From assembly GCA_019459485.1 (NCBI GenBank), contig JAIBEZ010000073.1, positions 1 through 64,000 on the forward strand: a stretch of 64,000 nucleotides of DNA, written 5' to 3'. Positions 16,683 through 22,772 of this stretch are shown here, in pieces (position 1 is the stretch's first letter; each line of letters opens with the position of its first letter). Under the pieces are notes generated by a model. That model searched no databases. It was given only the letters and a program-made list of their open reading frames with translations, and had not been told where the DNA came from. Both the position numbers and the translations under genes were made by a program. The DNA is from Prolixibacteraceae bacterium (GTDB lineage Bacteria > Bacteroidota > Bacteroidia > Bacteroidales > Prolixibacteraceae).

Positions 16683-18023
16683 ATGAAAGAATTATTGACC
16701 AATAAATGGTTCAAATTTGGCATTGCCGGACTGATTTACTTCTTATGGGTACTGTGGCTGCAAAATTTCTGGTGGCTGATTGGCCTTGGAGTTATTTTCG
16801 ACATGTATATTACCAAGAAAGTTCACTGGTCATTCTGGAAAAAGAAAAATGCGCCGGATGGCCAGCAAACCAAAGTGGTTGAATGGGTCGATGCTATTAT
16901 TTTTGCAGTGATTGCAGCGACCTTCATCCGCATGTTTTTTATCGAAGCATACACAATTCCAACTTCATCGATGGAAAAATCAATGCTCATCGGCGATTAC
17001 CTGTTTGTAAGCAAAACTTCATACGGACCAAAACTACCCAACACACCGCTGTCGTTCCCATTTGTGCATCATACCATGCCATTGTCGAAAACTAAAAAAT
17101 CGTATGTTGAGTGGATTAAAAAGCCTTACAAACGTATTGCAGGTTTTGGAAAAGTAAAAAACAACGATGTAGTTGTTTTCAATTTTCCTGAAGGAGATAC
17201 CGTTGCAGTGAATGTTCAAAACCAAAGCTACTACCAGTTGGTGCGGAGCTATGGACGCGATCGAGTATGGCAGGAAAAAGAAACTTTCGGTGAAATTATT
17301 GCCCGCCCGGTTGACAAGCGCGAAAACTACATTAAACGTTGCGTGGGTATTGCCGGCGACGTTCTGGAATATAAGAACGGCCAACTTTTCGTTAACGGAA
17401 AAGAGCAGAAACATTTCCCCGGAATGCAGTACGACAACGTTGTAACAACCGATGGAACAGGAATCAACAAACGCATGCTTGATGAAATGAAAATTGCGGA
17501 AGACGATCGCCACATGGCTTCCAACACCCAATATTTTTTCCCATTGACTCAGGAAAATGAAGAAAAACTGAAGGCAATGAAAAATGTAACTTCGGTTCAA
17601 AGAACTTTGATACCTGCCGCAAACTGGGACCAAAATATTTTCCCATACAGCAGCAATTATCCCTGGAATGTTGACAATTTTGGTCCACTTGAAATTCCGA
17701 AGAAAGGACAGACCGTAAAGCTCACAGCTGAAAACCTCCCCATCTATGAGCGCATTATCGACTTGTATGAAGCCAACGACCTGAAAGTAACTGACGGCAT
17801 CATCTACATTAACGGTGCAGTTGCCGACAGCTATACCTTCAAAATGGACTATTACTGGATGATGGGCGACAACCGCCACAACTCGGCCGATTCAAGGTAC
17901 TGGGGGTTTGTTCCAGAAGACCATATTGTCGGAAAAGCTGTATTCATCTGGCTTTCGATGGACAAAGATCAGCCATTCTATAACAAAGTTCGCTGGAGCA
18001 GATTGTTCTCATTTGTGCATTAA
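16683..18023 (+). CDS. lepB: Signal peptidase I
   Basis: The 446-residue enzyme cleaves signal peptides from exported proteins at the inner membrane. N-terminal hydrophobic segments lie at about 10-42 and 69-90. The Ser/Lys dyad motifs are YTIPTSSMEKSMLIGDYL (Ser96) and ENYIKRCVGIAGDVLEY (Lys near 219), followed by YWMMGDNRHNSADSRYWG. An insertion of about 150 residues between the Lys box and the GDNRHNSADSR box makes it much longer than E. coli-type cores. Long forms are common in Bacteroidota. It lies within the dapB operon, 9 bp ahead of the next gene. Confidence 0.95.
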   Translation: MKELLTNKWFKFGIAGLIYFLWVLWLQNFWWLIGLGVIFDMYITKKVHWSFWKKKNAPDGQQTKVVEWVDAIIFAVIAATFIRMFFIEAYTIPTSSMEKSMLIGDYLFVSKTSYGPKLPNTPLSFPFVHHTMPLSKTKKSYVEWIKKPYKRIAGFGKVKNNDVVVFNFPEGDTVAVNVQNQSYYQLVRSYGRDRVWQEKETFGEIIARPVDKRENYIKRCVGIAGDVLEYKNGQLFVNGKEQKHFPGMQYDNVVTTDGTGINKRMLDEMKIAEDDRHMASNTQYFFPLTQENEEKLKAMKNVTSVQRTLIPAANWDQNIFPYSSNYPWNVDNFGPLEIPKKGQTVKLTAENLPIYERIIDLYEANDLKVTDGIIYINGAVADSYTFKMDYYWMMGDNRHNSADSRYWGFVPEDHIVGKAVFIWLSMDKDQPFYNKVRWSRLFSFVH

Positions 18024-18032
18024 AAAACAAGC

Positions 18033-18359
18033 ATGTCAGGTAAAGTAATTGTATTCTTTATTCTTTCAGCACTTCTGATCATTTTCACCATTCAGAACCA
18101 CCTGCTGATCAACATCCGTTTTTTCCATTGGGAAATAATTGATGTTCCGTTGGTGCTGGTTCTGATTGTTGGATTGATTTTCGGATTTTTACTGGCCCTG
18201 ATGATGCAACTTCCGCGAATCATGAAGCTAAAGAGAGAATTGAAAAAAGTAATCAATGAACTTGAAAATGACCATGCAGTTGCTGATAAAGATGACGATA
18301 TCACTTCTGAAGGAATAAAAATGGGAAGCGACTACAAAGGCGGATTTTTTAACGAATAA
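18033..18359 (+). CDS. LapA-like (DUF1049) small membrane protein
   Basis: The 108-residue protein has two transmembrane helices (about 4-22 and 37-60: VIVFFILSALLIIFTIQNH, VPLVLVLIVGLIFGFLLALMMQLP). A coiled-coil basic stretch and an acidic C-terminal tail follow. The pattern fits LapA/DUF1049, small inner-membrane proteins linked in E. coli to lipopolysaccharide assembly control. It is encoded between lepB and wbqC with gaps under 10 bp, so it should be co-expressed. Confidence 0.8.
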   Translation: MSGKVIVFFILSALLIIFTIQNHLLINIRFFHWEIIDVPLVLVLIVGLIFGFLLALMMQLPRIMKLKRELKKVINELENDHAVADKDDDITSEGIKMGSDYKGGFFNE

Positions 18360-18362
18360 AAC

Positions 18363-19007
18363 ATGTCACAATACAATGGGATACTGCTGAGCACCGCCTA
18401 TTTTGCACCTGTCAGGTATTTTTCGAAACTGGCAGTTTATCCCGAAATTTATATTGAGCAGCACGAACATTTCATCAAACAAACTTACCGAAACAGAGCG
18501 GTAATTCTGGGAGCAAATGGACCCATTTCTCTCATCGTACCAGTTGAAAAAGGCAGGGAACAAAAAATAAAAATCAAAGATTTACGCATCGCTTACGACG
18601 AAGAATGGCAGCGAAACCATTGGCGAACCATTTTCTCAGCCTATAACTCCTCCCCTTTCTTTGAATATTATGCCGATGATCTGGAACCTTTCTTCCGAAG
18701 AAAATCAGTATTCCTGTTCGATTTCAATCAGCAGATTACCGAAACCATTCTCGAAATTCTGGAAATCCCAGCACAATTAATCCACACAGAATCATTCGAA
18801 CAAATACCGGATAACTGTGCAAATTTCAGGGAAAAGATCAGTCCGAAAGCACACCGGAACGTAGAAGATCCGCAGTTTACAGCGCAATCCTACACACAGG
18901 TTTTTTCCGAAAAATTCGGGTTCGTTCCTGATTTAAGTATTCTGGATTTACTTTTTAATGAAGGGCCATCGGCGCATTCGGTATTGATGGATTGCTTTCA
19001 GGAATAA
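18363..19007 (+). CDS. WbqC family protein
   Basis: The 214-residue cytoplasmic protein begins GILLSTAYFAPVRYFSKL and contains IEQHEHFIKQTYRNRAVILGANGPISLIVPVEKG, the signature of the WbqC-like family. Members are found in O-antigen and other glycan loci and are thought to relate to amino-sugar modification. The reaction is not established. It is the last gene of the dapB-lepB cluster and is followed by a strong hairpin. Confidence 0.82.
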   Translation: MSQYNGILLSTAYFAPVRYFSKLAVYPEIYIEQHEHFIKQTYRNRAVILGANGPISLIVPVEKGREQKIKIKDLRIAYDEEWQRNHWRTIFSAYNSSPFFEYYADDLEPFFRRKSVFLFDFNQQITETILEILEIPAQLIHTESFEQIPDNCANFREKISPKAHRNVEDPQFTAQSYTQVFSEKFGFVPDLSILDLLFNEGPSAHSVLMDCFQE

Positions 19008-19020
19008 ATAGGAGGAGAAT

Positions 19021-19071
19021 AAAACAACAAAATCCATTACAGAATTAATTTGCATTGGATTTTGTTGTTTT
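19021..19071. terminator. Long bidirectional terminator hairpin after wbqC
   Basis: A perfect 16-bp stem (19021-19036 with 19056-19071) has a 19-nt loop. The right arm carries TTTTGTTGTTTT on the plus strand, ending the dapB-wbqC operon. The left arm and loop encode the final residues of the truncated minus-strand sigma factor. Confidence 0.8.
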
Positions 19072-19492
19072 GTCGGGGTGGCAAATTGCTTACTATGGTT
19101 TCAAGAAGTTCCAGAAGAGATTGGTAATCTGTTCTCTCATCAAGATTATTATCTTGATCTAATGAATGTAAAATGACTTCATGCCGGTAAATCTGTTCCT
19201 GAGCAAGTTTACGAAAGACCTCAATGATGCGATGATATGCGATTTTAAAAACATAAGCTTTAAACGATAATTCAGGGTTCAGTGATTTTCGGTTCTCCCA
19301 GATTTTATAAAATACCTCCTGAACTATTTCTTCAGCCTCGTGTTTTGATTTTAAGTATCCCATAGAAAAATAGAACAAACGTTTAGCGTATTGCCCAAAA
19401 AGCTTATTAAATGCTTCTGCATCATCTTCTTTAAGAGCTACAACCCAATCGCAAACTAAGTCTTCGCTATTAATTTTCATAAAAATTAACAT
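19037..19492 (-). pseudogene. ECF sigma factor truncated before region 4
   Basis: The 151-codon frame has a complete sigma region 2 (DAEAFNKLFGQYAKRLFYFSMGYLKSKHEAEEIVQEVFYKIWENRKSL). It continues to LETIVSNLPPRQ, the point where region 4 normally begins. The sequence then switches to NNKIQCKLIL and stops. Those last codons are the arm and loop of the wbqC terminator, so a deletion seems to have fused the gene to that hairpin. The intact sigma genes in this window have about 50 more residues with a helix-turn-helix. No FecR, SusC or SusD neighbour remains. It is probably non-functional for -35 recognition. Confidence 0.75.
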
Positions 19493-19625
19493 GTAATTAA
19501 TGCAATGATAGGAAATAAAATAGAAGTTTCAATAGGTATATTTTAAGTTGGATTTAAGGAGCAATTCCAACTCACTGTAAATCCAAAAACTAACAATTTA
19601 ATTTATCAATATATTTTAATTCTAA

Positions 19626-20549
19626 CTATCGCTTTCTTTGCCCCTTTCTCCTACCTTTAAGTAATTGCTTTTTATTCCTGAAATAATTTTTATCCGAATA
19701 GTTTGGAATCAACCGAAGTAAATCAGCCAGTAATCTGTAATTTCCCTGATGATACTCTTTTGAATCAATTAAATATTGACCTCTTGCAAGCTCAATCCTT
19801 TCAGCTTCCCCTTTCGATTGATAAAACCTAGGTCTTTCCTGAAAATCTGACATCTTAATCGGATGCCGGATCGGATTGCCATTTTCATCTGTTACAAATA
19901 CCAAATGCCCTTTCTGAACCTGCCGAATTTCAATATGAAACAGCTTCAGGGCATCGTTATACATTTGCTTGTTGGCAATAAAATCCATGCGATTGAGCTC
20001 GGAGAACAGGTTTTCAAGGTTCTGTTTCAGGTTCTTGCTATATGCCGTAAATTTCAGATTGATTTTTTCCTTTGGCTCATCATTTTTTAACTTGTAGGTT
20101 TGTTCCAGCTCCTTGATGAACTTCTGTACTTTTTCCTTCTCAAAATTGTCTTTGATCTTTTTGCCGCTTTGCTTGTCAATCCTGGTGGAAACAATGTGGA
20201 AATGTAACCGGTCAATATCGGCATGTCGGTAAACCAGGTAGGGCTGATTTCCATATCCGAGTTGTTTCATCAGATTATCAAGCTCAGTTCGTATTCCCTT
20301 TTCGCCCATCCGGATCATATCATTCATTATTGGATTGAAAGAGATGTGAAGTCCTTTATTCTTAACACGTGTATTTGAATCTTCAATGCGCTTGAATATT
20401 TGATGACGATGTTGAGCGGAGTAAATAAATGGATTCGCCGAAGGTGTATTTCGGCTGTGGTAAAAGGAGGCTTTACCTTCTTTTGCCTTTCGCTCATTGT
20501 AGAAAAAAGCATTAGCAGTGCTTGATGCCTGATGGATGACAATAACCAT
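19626..20549 (-). CDS. MobB-type relaxase/mobilization nuclease
   Basis: The 307-residue protein begins MVIVIHQASSTANAFFYNERK, the usual N-terminus of Bacteroidota MobB relaxases. It carries the metal-binding motif HADIDRLHFHIV (His109, Asp111, His116, His118) typical of HUH-like relaxases. A Tyr nucleophile is probably among the N-terminal tyrosines (FFYNERK or FYHSRN). It would nick oriT and pilot single-stranded DNA during conjugal mobilization. The C-terminal half is basic and ends KGRRKGQRKR. It lies 24 bp downstream of the MobC-like gene. The length is near normal, so it may be intact. Confidence 0.88.
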   Translation of the reverse strand: MVIVIHQASSTANAFFYNERKAKEGKASFYHSRNTPSANPFIYSAQHRHQIFKRIEDSNTRVKNKGLHISFNPIMNDMIRMGEKGIRTELDNLMKQLGYGNQPYLVYRHADIDRLHFHIVSTRIDKQSGKKIKDNFEKEKVQKFIKELEQTYKLKNDEPKEKINLKFTAYSKNLKQNLENLFSELNRMDFIANKQMYNDALKLFHIEIRQVQKGHLVFVTDENGNPIRHPIKMSDFQERPRFYQSKGEAERIELARGQYLIDSKEYHQGNYRLLADLLRLIPNYSDKNYFRNKKQLLKGRRKGQRKR

Positions 20550-20573
20550 TTCTTTGGTTTTTCTGGTTATTCA

Positions 20574-20951
20574 TTATGGAATATGATCCATATATTTTTG
20601 CAAAAGAACAAAACACTTTTTGAGCGTTTCATAAGCGTTATTCAGGGTTCGCTTGTCTTGTGAATCAAGCTGGTATCCTAAATAGGTATTCAGTTTTTTA
20701 GCGATCTGGTTCAGGTTAACACCAATCTTGTTGAGTTCAAAATCCATTTGGCCCATTAATTCCGAAAATTCCTTGCTGGCTTCAATTTTGCGGATCTCCC
20801 GTTTCCGTAATAGTTTTGCCCTGCCAAAATCAATCAAGGTTTTATAGCCTTCCTTCCGGCAGCGCTCAGACAACAGTTCCTTTTCCCGGTTGGTCAGACG
20901 AACCCGGATTCCTTCACCTAGCTTTTTTTCTTTCGGGGTTGGAGGCCTCAT
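20574..20951 (-). CDS. MobC-like relaxosome accessory protein
   Basis: The 125-residue basic protein has a ribbon-helix-helix-like N-terminus (GEGIRVRLTNREKELLSERCRKEGYKTLIDFGRAKLL). A conserved LNKIGVNLNQIAKKLN segment follows, diagnostic of MobC/MobA-type accessory proteins. It would bind oriT DNA and recruit the relaxase encoded just downstream. An oriT-like inverted repeat lies about 90 bp upstream. The codons look like those of the adjacent relaxase. Confidence 0.88.
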   Translation of the reverse strand: MRPPTPKEKKLGEGIRVRLTNREKELLSERCRKEGYKTLIDFGRAKLLRKREIRKIEASKEFSELMGQMDFELNKIGVNLNQIAKKLNTYLGYQLDSQDKRTLNNAYETLKKCFVLLQKYMDHIP

Positions 20952-21037
20952 TTTTTTTCCTTCCGGATTACCTGGATTTTAACTTTGAACTTGCTTTTTG
21001 AAAGAGGGGAATCATTATCATCGACCTTTAAGGGAAT

Positions 21038-21107
21038 GAGGGGAATGCTCCGTAGGACAGTTTTGTAAATGTTTTTGTGGAACAAAAACGCATCTTGCAT
21101 TCCCCTC
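21038..21107. other. Candidate oriT: nested inverted repeats upstream of mobC
   Basis: GAGGGGAATGC (21038-21048) pairs perfectly with GCATTCCCCTC (21097-21107). Inside the 48-nt loop is a second hairpin, GTTTTTGT/ACAAAAAC (21071-21078 with 21082-21089). A related GAGGGGAAT copy lies at about 21004. Inverted repeats upstream of mob genes are the usual place for oriT. No nic site is assigned. Confidence 0.5.
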
Positions 21108-21178
21108 TTTTATTAGATTCCTCTCCCATCTTTCGACTTCCTTTTCAACCAAAAAGGCAGGATTTTGCCTCCCTATTT

Positions 21179-21535
21179 TCAGAACTTGATCTGGGTTTCA
21201 ACTTCCCTGATCCGTTCATCCAAAGTCGTTTTGATTTCTTCCATCAAAGCGGATACTACGGGAGTGTTGGAGGTTTTAAACTCTTTTCCTGATGCGTCCC
21301 GAAGGAATACTGTTGCACCCAAGCCGTCAGCTCCCAGTGAGAAAGGTTGCAGGTTTCGGCGAATTTCGGTCAGCTTGCGCCACTTCTCAATGAGCATGCT
21401 CAAATCTTCTACCTTCTGAATCCGATGCTCCAAAGAAGGAATCTCTGGAGCTTTTTCTTCGTTCTTTACTACTGCCAATGAGGTTTTGGCTTGTTCTTCA
21501 CCTTCCGCATTGAGTTTTTTAGGCGTATTATTCAT
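21179..21535 (-). CDS. Small protein associated with mobilization genes, unknown function
   Basis: The 118-residue protein is not one I can name. A polar N-terminus is followed by a coiled-coil-like helix (LEHRIQKVEDLSMLIEKWRKLTEIRRNL), a short beta-rich part (LGATVFLRDASGKEFKTSNTP) and a C-terminal helix (VVSALMEEIKTTLDERIREVETQIKF). I recall similar proteins next to mob genes in Bacteroidota mobile elements, but without a function. It shares the strand with mobC and mobB and is separated from mobC by the oriT-like region. Confidence 0.6.
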   Translation of the reverse strand: MNNTPKKLNAEGEEQAKTSLAVVKNEEKAPEIPSLEHRIQKVEDLSMLIEKWRKLTEIRRNLQPFSLGADGLGATVFLRDASGKEFKTSNTPVVSALMEEIKTTLDERIREVETQIKF

Positions 21536-21575
21536 AGCTATTTGCCGTTGCCCTACGGTCTTATTTTGGCATCAG

Positions 21576-21731
21576 GCACCCCGGTTAAAATTTCGGCGGA
21601 CCGGACATTGAGCTGTCACGGATAAGGTCAACGGGGTGCATGTCATTCCGGTGGAACCGGAATGAACGCATCCGAAGGATTCCGATTTATCGGAACCCCT
21701 TTACCGTTCTGTGAAGCGTGAATATCTTTGC
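21576..21731. repeat. Structured element copy A (hairpin block ending near an att-like TATCTTTGC)
   Basis: An outer stem GCACCCCG(g)TT/AACGGGGTGC (21576-21586, 21630-21639) precedes the shared core. The core runs CATGTCA, hairpin 1 (21644-21652 with 21656-21664), AACGCATCCGAAGGA (21665-21679), hairpin 2 TTCCGA/TCGGAA (21680-21685 with 21690-21695), and a fixed tail from 21696 (CCCCTTTACCGTTC) to TATCTTTGC at 21723-21731. Copy B at 49138-49250 has the same fixed blocks with different hairpin sequences. It lies at the right end of the mob region. TAnnTTTGC also resembles the target of CTnDOT-type integrases. Confidence 0.7.
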
Positions 21732-21756
21732 ATGCAATTTAAAATGGAGTGCAAGT

Positions 21757-22704
21757 TCATTGGGTTACATTTTTAAATATAAGTGAAGCCGCGCCGAGAC
21801 TTCCGGCCATGTTGCCCAAAACAGCGGCAACCACATCTGTATTGGCTGCACAATCGGGCATAGCGTATTGAAACGTGTATTTTTTAATCAAATCGATGTA
21901 GAATTGGCCGGCTTCGGAAATCCCACCGCCAATTACTACCTTTTGCGGAGCAAACGAATTGACAAAACCAGCAATAGCGTGCCCCAGATAGTCGGTGTGA
22001 TCTTCCATACATTTCACCGCTGCATCCTCGCCTTCCTTAAACTTTTGTACAAAGTAGAATCCATCGAGTTCGTTTACATTTTTACCGCTGGCTTCAGCAT
22101 ACTGAGTCAAAAGTGCCACGGTTGAGGCATAAGCTTCCAAACAGCCACGTCCGCCACAATTGCAGGCAATCCCTTTGTGGTCGATCGTCACATGTCCCAT
22201 TTCCGTTCCGCGGTTTTTGTAACCACCGTAAAGTTTCCCGTCGGCCACAATGGCTCCTCCAATTCCTGTTCCAACCGTCAGGAAAATCACATCGGTGCAA
22301 TCTTTGGCCGCCCCGTAAACGGCTTCGCCAAGCCCCATCACGTTTGCATCGTTGTCGAGCAACACCGGCAGATTAAATTCCGAAGAAAACATTTCCGACA
22401 GGTGTACCTCAACCCAACCGTTCAGGTTATCGGCGCCGCCAACTACAATTCCGTCGCAGCAAAGCCCCGGCGAACCAATTCCAATTCCGGCTACCTGAAG
22501 ATTCTTTTCTTTTGCTTGCTTCAGCGAAAGTTGAATGGCTTTACGAATGGTTGCCAGAATATCATCGCGCGATGCCTCCTTCCCAATGGATAATTTACTG
22601 TTGTATAAGACTTCTCCTGATTCGGCGACCAAGGCGAATTTGATGAATGTTCCACCCAGGTCGATGCCAATAGCATTTCTATTACCAATTTTATCTTGTG
22701 TCAT
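21757..22704 (-). CDS. ROK-family sugar kinase
   Basis: The 315-residue cytoplasmic kinase has the N-terminal ATP loop AIGIDLGGTFIKFALV, catalytic Asp119 in NDANVMGLGEAVYG, and FLTVGTGIGGAIV. The ROK zinc motif is GHVTIDHKGIACNCGGRGCLEAYAS (His171, Cys181, Cys183, Cys188). It phosphorylates glucose, GlcNAc, glucosamine or a related sugar. It is the last gene of PUL1, 68 bp after an exo-glucosaminidase-like GH2, so the liberated amino sugar is a reasonable substrate (inference). The transposon-like right end lies only 26 bp beyond its stop. Confidence 0.9.
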   Translation of the reverse strand: MTQDKIGNRNAIGIDLGGTFIKFALVAESGEVLYNSKLSIGKEASRDDILATIRKAIQLSLKQAKEKNLQVAGIGIGSPGLCCDGIVVGGADNLNGWVEVHLSEMFSSEFNLPVLLDNDANVMGLGEAVYGAAKDCTDVIFLTVGTGIGGAIVADGKLYGGYKNRGTEMGHVTIDHKGIACNCGGRGCLEAYASTVALLTQYAEASGKNVNELDGFYFVQKFKEGEDAAVKCMEDHTDYLGHAIAGFVNSFAPQKVVIGGGISEAGQFYIDLIKKYTFQYAMPDCAANTDVVAAVLGNMAGSLGAASLIFKNVTQ

Positions 22705-22772
22705 AAGTTGCTTTTATTTCAAATTTCAGTAGAATAAAACCAGAAAGCTGTTCCTTCACAGAACTCACATTT

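Larger units (their letters stand above)
19493..21731. mobile_element. Decayed mobilizable-element module (relaxase, MobC-like, oriT-like, end element)
   Basis: Two mobilization genes, one small associated gene, an oriT-like inverted repeat and a structured block near TATCTTTGC (21723-21731) lie together between a truncated sigma factor and a PUL. No integrase, primase or coupling protein is present. I therefore read this as the remnant of a mobilizable transposon-like element needing helper functions. The left boundary is not defined; 19493-19625 holds no recognisable gene. Confidence 0.6.

Noticed and set aside
17034-17879. 281-codon minus-strand frame
   Set aside because: It is antisense to lepB, which shows full signal peptidase motifs; the frame resembles no protein.
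21077-21419. Plus-strand frames around the oriT-like region
   Set aside because: They are antisense to the mob-associated gene or cross the inverted repeat, with no supporting motif.
21723-21731. TATCTTTGC as a promoter for a plus-strand gene
   Set aside because: No plus-strand gene follows; transcription would run antisense into the ROK kinase gene, so an att-like or structural role is preferred.
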